From the NCBI RefSeq assembly GCF_002215215.1, contig NZ_CP018632.1, forward strand, positions 248,501-312,500: a stretch of DNA of 64,000 nt. The letters run 5' to 3'. The first letter of the stretch is position 1, and each line of letters begins with the position of its first letter. The notes below the pieces were generated by a model. It saw only the letters and a list, made by a program, of their open reading frames with translations, did not search any database and was not told where the DNA came from. This document shows, one piece after another, positions 17,636 through 26,695 of the stretch. The position numbers and the translations under genes were made by a program. This DNA is from Granulosicoccus antarcticus IMCC3135. GTDB taxonomy: Bacteria > Pseudomonadota > Gammaproteobacteria > Granulosicoccales > Granulosicoccaceae.

Positions 17636-18673
17636 CTATGACATTTCACCGCATAAAGACTGACGCAACAGCGCCCGAATCTCATCGGCTGAGTCGTGAG
17701 TGCCTAGCAGAAAATGCAGCTTGGCAAACGTGGCCTCGGGTGTCATGTCGGCCACAGGTACCACGCCTATTCGATCCAGCGCAGCGCCGGTGGCATAGGT
17801 GCCTTGTTCCACCGCACCGGTGGGGCATTGGCTGGTATTGACAACAACAATGCCGCGTTTGACCGCATCGGCCAGCACCGCCATCAGTTCGGCATTGGCG
17901 TCAGCAATATTGCCCACGCCATAGCTTTCCAGAATCAGGCCGCGTCGGGCCGGGCTGTGCAGAACCGCGGCTGCCAGTTCGGCTGAGATGCCCGGATAGA
18001 TCGGCAGCACGGCCACCGCTTCGGGTTCGAAGCTGGGGACATTGAAGTCCTGCGCTGAGGCGGGCAACCAGCGCTCGGTGTAGAGCTTGACGCGAATGCC
18101 GACATCGGCCAGGTAGGGGCAGTTGGGTGAATCAAAGGCGTTGAAGGTATTGCTGCGCAGCTTGCGACTGCGATTACCCCGCATCAGCAGGCGATCAAAA
18201 TAGATGCAGACCTCGTGCAGTGAGGGTTCGCCTGCGAGCATGATGGCGGTGCGCACATTGTCCAAGGCATCGCTGCGCGGCTCGATCAGGGGGATCTGTG
18301 AGCCTGTGAGGATGACCGGCTTGTCGGTGCCCTTGAGCATGAATGACAGGGCGGAAGCAGTCCAGGCCATGGTATCGGTGCCGTGCAGAATGACAAAGCC
18401 TGCGTAATCATCCCAGCGCGCCAGCAGGGTATTGGCAATGTCGACCCAGTTGGCAGGCTGCAGGTTGGCGCTGTCTATCAAGGCATCCAGTTCGATGATG
18501 TCGAAGGCCGGCATGCCAGCGGTATTGCTGTTATGCAGTGATTGCAATAGCAACTGGCCGAAGCCTGTCATTGTTCGATGTCCGTCCGAGGACTGACTCA
18601 TGCCAATGGTGCCGCCGGTATGTAGTACCAGAATAGTAGGGCTTGCCGAATCCTGATTATCGAATGTCGTCAT
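17636..18673 (-). CDS. ansA: type I L-asparaginase
   Basis: The 345-aa cytoplasmic enzyme hydrolyses asparagine to aspartate and ammonia. The first catalytic motif is LHTGGTIGMS near residues 17-26 and the second is ILHGTDTMAWTASAL, each with a nucleophilic/activating Thr. The family segments PVILTGSQIPL, FDRLLMRGNRSRK and NTSQCPTGAV are present. ATG 18673 gives the usual start (MTTFDNQDSASPTILVLHTGG). The frame stays open far upstream, but that extension has no homology and overlaps the divergent gene. Confidence 0.88.
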   Translation of the reverse strand: MTTFDNQDSASPTILVLHTGGTIGMSQSSDGHRTMTGFGQLLLQSLHNSNTAGMPAFDIIELDALIDSANLQPANWVDIANTLLARWDDYAGFVILHGTDTMAWTASALSFMLKGTDKPVILTGSQIPLIEPRSDALDNVRTAIMLAGEPSLHEVCIYFDRLLMRGNRSRKLRSNTFNAFDSPNCPYLADVGIRVKLYTERWLPASAQDFNVPSFEPEAVAVLPIYPGISAELAAAVLHSPARRGLILESYGVGNIADANAELMAVLADAVKRGIVVVNTSQCPTGAVEQGTYATGAALDRIGVVPVADMTPEATFAKLHFLLGTHDSADEIRALLRQSLCGEMS

Positions 18674-18926
18674 GGCGTGGTGGTCTGTCGAGTGTTGCAA
18701 GGAGCTGGTTGCCGATTGTATCGCTATTGCGAAGCAGACAGACTGGCGATTCGGGTGTCTGCTCCCTGTGCATAGCGGGCTTGATCCACGGCGATCTTTT
18801 GCCGAAACAACCATGCTAGAAGGCTGGATTGATGTGCATGAAGCGAGTATTCTTGGCATGTTCTGTTGCGCCCTTTTCTCAGGCATTGTGTCTGAGCCGG
18901 GTACAACACGGCATGAGGAAATTCGG

Positions 18927-20285
18927 GTGAGTGGGAAGGATTCTGTTGTCGGCACGGCTCCAACGATGCGCACTGTGGTCGCTCTGGGTTGGCCTCTGGC
19001 CATGAATGCTCTGTTGCTGCAGGCTACCTTGATAATCGATACCATTCTGGTCACGCCTCTGGGAGAGGCATCATTGGCGGCCATGGGACTGGCAGCCAGC
19101 CTGGCGGGACTGCTGGTCGGTATTCTGTTCGCCTTCTCCAATGGCACACAGCTGATCGTGGCCCAGGCGGTAGGAGCACAGCAATTCAAGGCTATCAGTA
19201 GTGGGTTCTGGTCAGGCTTGCTGATCAACCTGTCACTGGCCGTCGTCGGGGTCTGTCTCATTCTGACGGGTGGGCCTGCACTGTTGAACAAGCTGGCTGA
19301 AGTGCCGAGCATTGGAGTTGAGGCCTTCGAGTATTTACAGGTTTTCTGCGGTGTCATTCTGGGCCTGGCCATCGTGCAGAACATCACGGTCTTCTTTAAT
19401 GCTCGCGGTAAAAGTCGTATTCCCTTCTACAGCAACTTGCTGGAGCTGCCCGTGAATGCAGGGCTGAGTCTGGTGCTGATTCATGGTCTACTGGGTTTTC
19501 CTGCGATGGGTCTGGCAGGTGCCGCCATCGGCAGCCTGGTGGCGGTGTGCATACGCGCCTTGTTTCTGGCCTTTCACCTATGGCGAGTGCCGCAAGCTGA
19601 GACGGCGATTCCGACGCGATCCTGCAGGGACATGCTTGGCAATATCAAACGCCATCTGTCACTGGCATGGCCCATTGCCGGCTCCTTTATCAGCATGACC
19701 TTTGCCATGAGCATTTGCATGATGTTGTATTCGCGCTTGGGGATCAATCAGTTTGCGGCGCTGACACTGGTATTTCCGTGGATCAGGATCGGTGGTCTGA
19801 TCGTCACCTCCTGGGCGCAGGCGATGGGAATATTTGTGGGGCAGATGCTGGGGCGTAATGATACGCAGGCGTTGGACAGCTTTGTCAGTCAGGCCTGGCG
19901 CTTTGCTTTTTATCTAAGCCTGCTGGTGGCATCACTGTATCTGCTGATGATATTCAGCTTCCAGTGGTTGTATCCGGATCTGCAGCCGGAAACCCGGCGA
20001 TACCTGTTGCAGTTTCTACCGGTATTACTGGTGCTGCCTTTGATTCGCAGCTCCAATACCATTTGCGGTAATCTGATGCGAGCCGGCGGCGATGCGGCCT
20101 ATTCGATGAATATCCATCTGAGTGCTCAGTGGCTGGTGACGGTGCCACTGACCGCGGTGCTGGTCCTGTATTTCTCAGTACCTGTGTTCTGGATATTCTC
20201 GGTCGTCTTGCTGGAAGAGACGATCAAGGCGTGGCCGTTCCACCGGCGAATATTCAGTGGCCGGTGGAAGCGACAATTGGCATAA
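18927..20285 (+). CDS. MATE-family multidrug/toxin efflux transporter
   Basis: The protein (about 452 aa) is a polytopic membrane protein with twelve predicted helices, typical of MATE antiporters that export drugs or metabolites using Na+ or H+. It opens RTVVALGWPLAMNALLLQAT and then IIDTILVTPLGEASLAAMGL, as expected for helix 1 and the first loop. The frame is open back to 18672. I prefer GTG 18927 because GAGGAA lies six bases upstream and the length is then normal; ATG 18966 is also possible. The extra 85 codons overlap the asparaginase start and show no family similarity. Confidence 0.85.
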   Translation: MSGKDSVVGTAPTMRTVVALGWPLAMNALLLQATLIIDTILVTPLGEASLAAMGLAASLAGLLVGILFAFSNGTQLIVAQAVGAQQFKAISSGFWSGLLINLSLAVVGVCLILTGGPALLNKLAEVPSIGVEAFEYLQVFCGVILGLAIVQNITVFFNARGKSRIPFYSNLLELPVNAGLSLVLIHGLLGFPAMGLAGAAIGSLVAVCIRALFLAFHLWRVPQAETAIPTRSCRDMLGNIKRHLSLAWPIAGSFISMTFAMSICMMLYSRLGINQFAALTLVFPWIRIGGLIVTSWAQAMGIFVGQMLGRNDTQALDSFVSQAWRFAFYLSLLVASLYLLMIFSFQWLYPDLQPETRRYLLQFLPVLLVLPLIRSSNTICGNLMRAGGDAAYSMNIHLSAQWLVTVPLTAVLVLYFSVPVFWIFSVVLLEETIKAWPFHRRIFSGRWKRQLA

Positions 20286-20329
20286 GGGGTCTGGTGTGAC
20301 AGAGACTGGCTGAATTATTATTACTAAAA

Positions 20330-20985
20330 GATCCCTACGCGGAGCGCAGGGGCTTGAGTCGGCCCCATAGGGGCCCGGTATGCCTGGCCGTCAGAGACGA
20401 CCAGGAAGCCAACCCCCCAGCATTTACATAACTACAGCCCGAGCTGGCGCTGCTCTATTTGTTGATCCTTCTTATCTTGATACCGAACATAAGCCTGGAT
20501 CTTTTCCAGATCCAAACCCACCGTGTCAACGCAGTACCCCTTTGTCCAGAAGTGATTGCCCCAATACGGCTTTGTCCGTAACTCTTTGAAACGCTGGAGA
20601 ACTCGTATTGCCGTCCTCCCCTTCACCATTCCGACATAATCCGATACCGACAGCTTCGGCGGTATCGACACGATCAAGTGAACGTGGTCGATCTGCACGT
20701 TCAACTCCACCACTTCGCACTTCTTCTGCTCCGAAAAAGCCCTAATACAACTGGATACTTCTTGTTTCACCGAACCGGCAAGAACCCGGTACCGATACTT
20801 GGGTGTCCAAACCACATGATATTGGCAGTGCCATATCGTGTGTGATAGCTTCTTAAAACGACTCATTGGTATTCCTCGAATGAGGCTATGGGGATAGCTC
20901 ACGAGAGGTTTACCATTGAGTCGGACTATCGGCAAAGCCTCAGCCCTCTGACCACGTCCGGAGGACGTGGGTTTCTACGATACGA
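20330..20985 (-). mobile_element. IS200-type insertion sequence
   Basis: A single Y1 transposase gene lies between ends that fold into hairpins. On one side are CCCTACGC/GCGCAGGG (20333-20352) and GGCCCC/GGGGCC. On the other is CCACGTCC/GGACGTGG (around 20952-20970), a sequence typical of IS200/IS605 ends. There are no inverted repeats or target duplications, as expected. Exact borders are approximate. The right end touches the stop codon of the following lipoprotein gene. Confidence 0.75.
20432..20866 (-). CDS. tnpA: IS200/IS605-family Y1 transposase TnpA
   Basis: The 144-aa protein is a single-strand DNA transposase. The HUH motif is visible as IDHVHLIVSIPP, preceded by CQYHVVWTPKYRYRVL. 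The catalytic Tyr lies near the C-terminus in KIQAYVRYQDKKDQQ. ATG 20866 is chosen because GAGGAATACC lies just upstream and the protein then starts MSRFKKLSHTIWHCQYH, like its relatives. No tnpB is present. Confidence 0.9.
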   Translation of the reverse strand: MSRFKKLSHTIWHCQYHVVWTPKYRYRVLAGSVKQEVSSCIRAFSEQKKCEVVELNVQIDHVHLIVSIPPKLSVSDYVGMVKGRTAIRVLQRFKELRTKPYWGNHFWTKGYCVDTVGLDLEKIQAYVRYQDKKDQQIEQRQLGL

Positions 20986-21906
20986 CTAAAAATCGCCAAA
21001 ATCGCAGTAGAGATCGGCTCCTAATGTCCTTACCAGATATTCATCCAGTATCAGCCCATTCTCTGTGTTTGTTACTTTCCAGAATTGATCCTCAGCAGCC
21101 TTGGCAATGGTTGTCGTACCTGAGGAAGCTGTATGGCTGTAATTCAAGGTCCCCGAGATTGCTTCGCATTTGGAAGAGCTGTCTATTACGGCACCATCAA
21201 GCGTGTAAGACAGGTTCATTGTTCCGTCATAACCACCATAGCCACGGCTCTGACTTTCGATGACCGCTGTTTGCTGGCGGTAGCCAGTATCAAGCAACGA
21301 ACTTTCTATGGTAAAGGTTGTGTTTGTAGTGAGGCCCGCGCTATCGTCAGACCATTCATCCGTTCCCGACCATTTGATGGAGTTTCCTGTGTTTGTTCGC
21401 GTTGCAACTTGATTTTCGACGTGAACATTGGCAAGTTCCTGCCTTTCATAGGTATCAGAGTAACTACCTGTGCCTGAGGCATCTATGTCGATGCGAATCG
21501 CTTGAGTTATTCCAACGTATCCCAGTTCTTCTGTAGGGGCTTGGTAGAAATCACTTTCTTCGTTGTAAGGTCGCTCTTTGGGCAGGATGGATTCGTAATA
21601 TCCTGATATGTAATTCAAAGCTTCAAAGGCTTCAGAGATATTATCGTCATGGTACTTATCCCGCACCTCAAGCTCTACACCCTCTGTATTTGGAGTGTTG
21701 TCTACAGTGCCGTCTGTAGTGCCGACCGTAGCGTCGTCTATAGTCCCAGTCGTATCATTACCCGATGCACCCTCAGTCTCGGTGCTCGTTCCATCTGGCA
21801 GAGACTCTGTATTGGAATTATCGGAGCTGGAACAGCCTGAGGCAAGGACCGCACTGAACATCAGTGTGATCGCGAATTTATTGAATTTGGAGGTCAGTGA
21901 AGTCAT
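20986..21906 (-). CDS. lipoprotein of unknown function
   Basis: The 306-aa product has a lipoprotein signal (KFAITLMFSAVLASGC, lipobox LASGC, Cys25). A Ser/Thr/Asp/Gly-rich linker of about 50 residues follows, then a domain with regular beta-strands and two Cys near the C-terminus (SKCEAI, LYCDFGDF). I do not recognise the domain. The gene is monocistronic. An IS200 element has landed directly after its stop codon without damaging it. Confidence 0.65.
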   Translation of the reverse strand: MTSLTSKFNKFAITLMFSAVLASGCSSSDNSNTESLPDGTSTETEGASGNDTTGTIDDATVGTTDGTVDNTPNTEGVELEVRDKYHDDNISEAFEALNYISGYYESILPKERPYNEESDFYQAPTEELGYVGITQAIRIDIDASGTGSYSDTYERQELANVHVENQVATRTNTGNSIKWSGTDEWSDDSAGLTTNTTFTIESSLLDTGYRQQTAVIESQSRGYGGYDGTMNLSYTLDGAVIDSSSKCEAISGTLNYSHTASSGTTTIAKAAEDQFWKVTNTENGLILDEYLVRTLGADLYCDFGDF

Positions 21907-22130
21907 TAGTATTTTCCTTAAGACTGTTCACAAAATAGTGCCTGATCACTATGCAAGAGCGGGTGATCGGGCGCGATTCTATAGAGGAAAAATGGACTCC
22001 GTTGCTTTATTTTTACTGCTTGTCGGGTATTTATACCCACTAGGGTGCTTACTTGTGAATCAAGAATCCTGCTGCCGTTTCAGTCGATAGGACTAGCGAC
22101 AGCAGGACAGTTCAACAAGTACCTATGCGC

Positions 22131-23954
22131 CTAATTCAAATCAAACAGAAAGCCTTCCGGGACGGCATAGTAACTATCATTGTCGATGATGTCGTTCTTG
22201 CCGATGACGAATGCTTCGCCGTTATCCATGTTGACTCCAGAGCCGAATTCGGTGATGCCCTCGGGCGCAATCAGGCGGGTCTTTGCTCCCCAGATGCCCA
22301 ATGAGTTCTGTTCGTAGACGTAAACCTGCCCGGAGTCTTTCACCAGACCGTGAGCATAGTCATAGCCTGCCAGCAATAAACCCTCTTCAATCTTCATGGT
22401 TGGCGCAACGGCACCTCGATACCAGATACTGAATCCTGTGAGTTCCGTCACCTCAGACCAGATCCCGTCATCATCCAGCTCGTAAATGGCAATATTACCG
22501 CTCGCCAGACTGATGGCAATGGTATCTCCATCAATAGCAACAGACGATGCTGTGAGGTACTCGGCAGCCGCTCCTGCTGGTATCAGTTCCTGCTCAAGTT
22601 CCCAGTTGCCAGCAACCTTGCGGTACAAGAATGCGCCACCAGAGCGATTTCCATTCTGCTCAAAAGTGTTCGTTCCTGCCAGCAGGCGATCGTTGTCCAG
22701 AGTGAGACGTCCCTGAAAAAATTCTGTTTGTCCGTCCGCATGGGGTATCTGCTGTGCAAGCTCCCACTGACCACTCGACACATTACGTTCGAACAGATCG
22801 ATACCGGTAGACCGGGAAATGGCCAAGGTGTCACCATCAATGACAAAACCATCACGATCCACATACGTAGCTCCCTTTATACGTTGCGTTTCATTCCAGA
22901 TACCTGAACTGTCACGTGTGTAGACATAAAGCATATAGATCAGGAAACTGTCCTCATCGACGTCAGTGCCACGAACCATCAGCGTATCGCCGGACATGGC
23001 GATGGCTGAACCGAAACTTTCGCCGTAAATGTCCCCCTCTGGGTTCAGCTGTTGAGTGACTTGCCAGTCTCCTGCACTCGTATCGCGAGTCAGAATATAA
23101 ACTGCAGGATCCTCTTGATCAGCTCCGATGACCGCGGTGTTTCCTTCAAAGGCGGAGCCTGGCTCATAGCTTGCTGTCGCAGACGGATTGTCTGGCAAGA
23201 GTGTCTGTTGCGCTTGTTGCACATTGAGTGTGCTGGATGGAGAACGATCTCCATCAGCATCCACGGCTACGAACTCATACCAGTAGAACACCCCTTGTGT
23301 TCGAGTGTCGTCGTAGTAACTGGTGCCATTAGTGCTGCCGATAAACTCACCATCACGCCAGATTTCAGTCAACGTCACGCGTTCACTGGCGTCAGGGCGG
23401 TCCCAGAACAATTCAGCCGCTGAATAATAGAGTTCGATGGAGGCGTTGGCCGGACTGGAAGGCAGCGTATCATCCGGATCGGGACCGTTGCCGGGATCGA
23501 TACTCACGTCCACAGTCAATCCCTCAAACCGGACACCGGTGGTGAGATTGATAACATTATAAGTTCCAGCGGGAACGTTACAGGAGAGACCTCCTTCACA
23601 AAGCGATGAGTAACTGCTGGCATCCTGCACCTGATACCAACCATCGTCTGGCCAGCTGATCGTATTGCCTTGTACAGTTGGTACAAGGGGGAGCGTGGAA
23701 TCAGATTCACTGACTGTCACACCTTCGAAACGCTCGCCGGTCGTGTGGTTGATGACGATATAGGTGCCGGGGTCTACTTCGCAACTACCCCCACCTTCAC
23801 AAAGTGAAGCGTAAGTCGATGTATCCTGCACCTGGTACCAGCCATCGTCAGGCCAGCTGATCTGCTGGCCTGTCACGGTGGGCGAGGCGAGCGCTATTGA
23901 AGCGTGGGTGAGGCCGACAATGAAAATCGGCAATAAAGAATGGGATAGATGCAT
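22131..23954 (-). CDS. exported protein with two 55-residue modules, Fn3-like part and beta-propeller-like part
   Basis: With ATG 23954 the protein (607 aa) has a signal peptide (MHLSHSLLPIFIVGLTHAS, cleaved near ALA). Two copies of the 55-residue module follow, here each with a Cys pair around the glycines (LCEGGGSCEV, LCEGGLSCNV). Next comes an Fn3-like stretch (ELFWDRPDASER, YWYEFVAVDADGDRS). The rest is about six blocks of the form AIDGDTIAIS/VYVYERN...G.W, resembling an FG-GAP-type beta-propeller. It is probably periplasmic or on the cell surface. The frame is open to 24044, but that start lacks a signal peptide at its N-terminus. Confidence 0.7.
   Translation of the reverse strand: MHLSHSLLPIFIVGLTHASIALASPTVTGQQISWPDDGWYQVQDTSTYASLCEGGGSCEVDPGTYIVINHTTGERFEGVTVSESDSTLPLVPTVQGNTISWPDDGWYQVQDASSYSSLCEGGLSCNVPAGTYNVINLTTGVRFEGLTVDVSIDPGNGPDPDDTLPSSPANASIELYYSAAELFWDRPDASERVTLTEIWRDGEFIGSTNGTSYYDDTRTQGVFYWYEFVAVDADGDRSPSSTLNVQQAQQTLLPDNPSATASYEPGSAFEGNTAVIGADQEDPAVYILTRDTSAGDWQVTQQLNPEGDIYGESFGSAIAMSGDTLMVRGTDVDEDSFLIYMLYVYTRDSSGIWNETQRIKGATYVDRDGFVIDGDTLAISRSTGIDLFERNVSSGQWELAQQIPHADGQTEFFQGRLTLDNDRLLAGTNTFEQNGNRSGGAFLYRKVAGNWELEQELIPAGAAAEYLTASSVAIDGDTIAISLASGNIAIYELDDDGIWSEVTELTGFSIWYRGAVAPTMKIEEGLLLAGYDYAHGLVKDSGQVYVYEQNSLGIWGAKTRLIAPEGITEFGSGVNMDNGEAFVIGKNDIIDNDSYYAVPEGFLFDLN
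23511..23876 (-). repeat. 55-residue module, copies 4 and 5
   Basis: Copy 4 is 23712-23876 and copy 5 is 23511-23675, each exactly 55 codons with a 12-residue spacer. Both read ISWPDDGWYQVQD and CEGG-SC and keep VIN-TTG-RFEG. Confidence 0.85.
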
Positions 23955-24198
23955 GAACGCGCCCTGTTTACCTTGGTGAGTCGAACTGCTCGACGGCGAA
24001 GGCGGTAAGTAGATGTTTTCACCGCTCTCATTGGCTTTCGACACCAGAGTAAGGCCTGACTGAAAGTTCAGTCAACGGCACCCCATGGGTTTTAATACCT
24101 GTTTTAATCGCAAATAACGCTACAGCCACTTATCAAGCTTGGATATCTTCATGAATATATATCTGGGGACGCAGTGGCCAACTCCCTCCAAGAAATCC

Positions 24199-24717
24199 CT
24201 AACAGCTATCACCCAGATCCGACACTTGGCTGAAGCCAACCTTGGTGGCGGTTACACTGACTCTGTCAAAAGTACTGCCATCGTTGTCGAGATCGGCATC
24301 GTCATTGAATTCAATGGTCAGAGTATTGCCGGAGAGGGTTAGCTCGGCCTCGTTGAATTGGAATATGCCGTCCATGAAAATGAGATCTTTAATCGGCTCC
24401 TTGGTTACTTCGCCGCGTGATGGGGTTATCGGCACGCAATTGCTGATATCGTCGAAGTCGTAGAAGGAGGCCGGAGAAATGACATCCGAGCCGGGGGTCT
24501 CGATAATCAGAAATGCCTCGTCTCCGAGCTGGCCGTTCCAATCATCCTGCAAATCGTAGAAGCCGGTAAAGGGGGCCAGCAGTGCGATGGCGGCAGGTGA
24601 ATCATCGACATCTCCGGCGGCACCACCACCCGTGGAACTGTCACAGGCCGACAGCAGCAACAGGGCGCCGGCCATCGTTGGCAGGAGCGGGTTAATCTTG
24701 AGGGCTGTGGTTAACAT
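24199..24717 (-). CDS. small lipoprotein of unknown function
   Basis: With ATG 24717 the product (172 aa) has a lipoprotein signal ending in LLSAC (lipobox), followed by a Ser/Gly linker. The mature domain has FTGFYDLQDDWN and a C-terminal DDADLDNDGSTFDRV segment rich in Asp, which might bind calcium. Two Cys (SNCVPI and the last residue) could pair. No family is recognised. It is transcribed on its own toward the nearby exported protein gene. Confidence 0.6.
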   Translation of the reverse strand: MLTTALKINPLLPTMAGALLLLSACDSSTGGGAAGDVDDSPAAIALLAPFTGFYDLQDDWNGQLGDEAFLIIETPGSDVISPASFYDFDDISNCVPITPSRGEVTKEPIKDLIFMDGIFQFNEAELTLSGNTLTIEFNDDADLDNDGSTFDRVSVTATKVGFSQVSDLGDSC

Positions 24718-24872
24718 GGGTATACCTGTACGTATGTGTTGGTCTTTCAGGTGAAACACCCGCTAATCTCGGTTCCGAGGTTTAGCGCTCCGCGCAGGGT
24801 GAGTTGAGGAAATACAGCAGGAAGATACGACAGTGAACGTGAACGCCGGCTGAATGCGACAGGAATCATGAC

Positions 24873-25649
24873 CTATCGAAAAGCCGCCCACTCCGGTTCA
24901 TTGTTGAAAACAAAATCATAATATTCCCTACCTTGCAATTGAGAGGCCGAAGCGTGATCCACGACCACTTTGCAATGAGGGTGCAGTTGCAGGGCCGAGG
25001 CACTCACCATGGAGGTGATGGGCCCTTCAACCGCTTGCGCGATGATGGCCGCCTTGGCCTCGCCGGTGGCCAGCAGGATGATTTCGCGTGCCTCCAGAAT
25101 AGTGCCAACCCCCATCGTCAGGGCTCTTTTGGGGACTTGCTCCGGGTCGCCACCAAACATGGCAGCGTTTTGTCGACGGGTTGTGGGGGTCAGGCATTTG
25201 TCACGGGTCCGGGACATGATGGCTGACAAGGGTTCGTTGAAACCGATATGACCGGCCTCGCCGATGCCCAGCAATTGCAGATCAATACCGCCGGCGTTAC
25301 GGATCAGCTCTTCATAGTCTTTGGCTGCCTGTTGCAGGTCCTCGGCATCGCCTTCGGGCACATGCGTGTTATCTGACCAGAAATCTGAATGGGAGAAGAA
25401 ATGCTGCTGCATGTAATGCCGGTAGGATTGCGGATCATCGGGGGCCAGGCCGATGTATTCATCCAGGTTGAAGCTGGTGCAGTGCTCGAATGAGACCTCG
25501 CGCCGCAACAGGCTGGCATACACCTGTTCCATGGTGCGACCGGTGGCAAGCCCCAGAACCGAGGCGGGGCAGCTGGCGATTCGATTCTGAATCAATTGCG
25601 CAACCAGCTCCACGGCGGCAGTGGCATCGGGCCGGATGATGACTTCCAT
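24873..25649 (-). CDS. nagB: glucosamine-6-phosphate deaminase
   Basis: The 258-aa enzyme converts glucosamine-6-phosphate to fructose-6-phosphate and ammonia. Visible motifs are the phosphate loop GLATGRTMEQVY, the catalytic segment FNLDEYIGL and the active-site loop GIGEAGHIGFNEPL. Length fits NagB (about 260). It is the last gene of the ABC transporter operon; its ATG overlaps the stop of the ATPase gene by one base (TAATG). This ties the transporter to amino-sugar use. Confidence 0.93.
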   Translation of the reverse strand: MEVIIRPDATAAVELVAQLIQNRIASCPASVLGLATGRTMEQVYASLLRREVSFEHCTSFNLDEYIGLAPDDPQSYRHYMQQHFFSHSDFWSDNTHVPEGDAEDLQQAAKDYEELIRNAGGIDLQLLGIGEAGHIGFNEPLSAIMSRTRDKCLTPTTRRQNAAMFGGDPEQVPKRALTMGVGTILEAREIILLATGEAKAAIIAQAVEGPITSMVSASALQLHPHCKVVVDHASASQLQGREYYDFVFNNEPEWAAFR

Positions 25650-26695
25650 TACTGTGAGATTCGCAGATCGTCAGCATCGAACAGATGGCATTTTTCAGGG
25701 GCTATGCCCAGCGTGCAACTGTCACCGGGTCTGAACAGATGCTCGCCATCCAGTTTGGCGACCATGGGCTGACCACTGGTCAGCGTCAGGTGCACAAAGG
25801 CCTCTCCACCCAGGTGTTCAAACACCTGGACCGTGCCTTGAAAGGCACCGTTTTCATCAACCTGCAGGTGTTCGGGTCGGGCACCGAGTGTGAGTTTGCC
25901 GTTATTCTGTGAGCTCTGACAGACGACACGCTGGTCCAGCAAGATCTGGCCATTCAGGCAGTCGACCTCCAGAAAATTCATGGCGGGTGAGCCGATGAAG
26001 CCTGCCACGAACCGATTGGCTGGCGTCCGGTAAAGCTCCAGCGGTGTACCGATTTGTTCAACCCGGCCTGCGCGAAACACGACGATACGATCTGCCAGCG
26101 TCATGGCCTCTACCTGGTCATGTGTGACGTAGATCATGGTGTTCTTGAGGCGTTGATGTAGCTTGAGTATCTCGACACGCATATGCACCCGCAGAGCCGC
26201 ATCCAGATTTGACAGCGGTTCATCGAACAGGAAAACCTTTGGTTCGCGCACGATGGCACGACCAATGGCCACTCGCTGACGCTGACCACCGGAGAGTTCG
26301 CGGGGCTTGCGAGTCATCATGTCCTGCAGGCCGAGAATGTCAGCGGCGATGTTAACGCGGCGCTCGATCTCGTTTTTTTCAACCTTGTCGTGCTTGAGTG
26401 AAAAGCCCAGGTTGCCGCGCACATCCTTGTGAGGATAAAGCGCGTAGGATTGGAACACCATGGCAATGCCGCGATTTGACGGTGGCTGGTAATCCACACG
26501 CTGACCATCGATATGGATTTCCCCCTGACTCAGGGTTTCCAGGCCTGCGATCATGCGCAGCAAGGTGGATTTTCCGCAGCCACTGGGGCCGACGAAAACC
26601 ACGAGTTCGCCATCGTCCACCGACAGGTTCATGTCGTGGATGACCTGCGTTTTGCCGAAGAATTTCTCGACTCCCTTGAGTTCAAGCGTTGCCAT
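25649..26695 (-). CDS. ABC transporter ATP-binding protein (MalK/UgpC type)
   Basis: The 348-aa protein powers the sugar importer. It has Walker A (GPSGCGKST), the Q-loop region MVFQSYALYPH, the ABC signature LSGGQRQRVAIGRA and Walker B VFLFDEPLSNLD, followed by the H-loop VTHDQ. The last 110 residues form the TOBE-type domain of the MalK class (RPEHLQ, LDGEHLF). ATG 26695 overlaps the stop of the permease gene (TGATG). An in-frame extension to 26896 has no homology. Confidence 0.92.
   Translation of the reverse strand: MATLELKGVEKFFGKTQVIHDMNLSVDDGELVVFVGPSGCGKSTLLRMIAGLETLSQGEIHIDGQRVDYQPPSNRGIAMVFQSYALYPHKDVRGNLGFSLKHDKVEKNEIERRVNIAADILGLQDMMTRKPRELSGGQRQRVAIGRAIVREPKVFLFDEPLSNLDAALRVHMRVEILKLHQRLKNTMIYVTHDQVEAMTLADRIVVFRAGRVEQIGTPLELYRTPANRFVAGFIGSPAMNFLEVDCLNGQILLDQRVVCQSSQNNGKLTLGARPEHLQVDENGAFQGTVQVFEHLGGEAFVHLTLTSGQPMVAKLDGEHLFRPGDSCTLGIAPEKCHLFDADDLRISQ

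Noticed and set aside
18672-18926. N-terminal extension of the MATE protein
   Set aside because: The 85 extra codons lack family similarity and overlap the asparaginase start; GTG 18927 has a good ribosome-binding site.
18674-19387. Upstream extension of the asparaginase frame to 583 residues
   Set aside because: The extension has no similarity to asparaginases, overlaps the MATE gene on the other strand, and the normal ATG at 18673 gives a family-sized protein.
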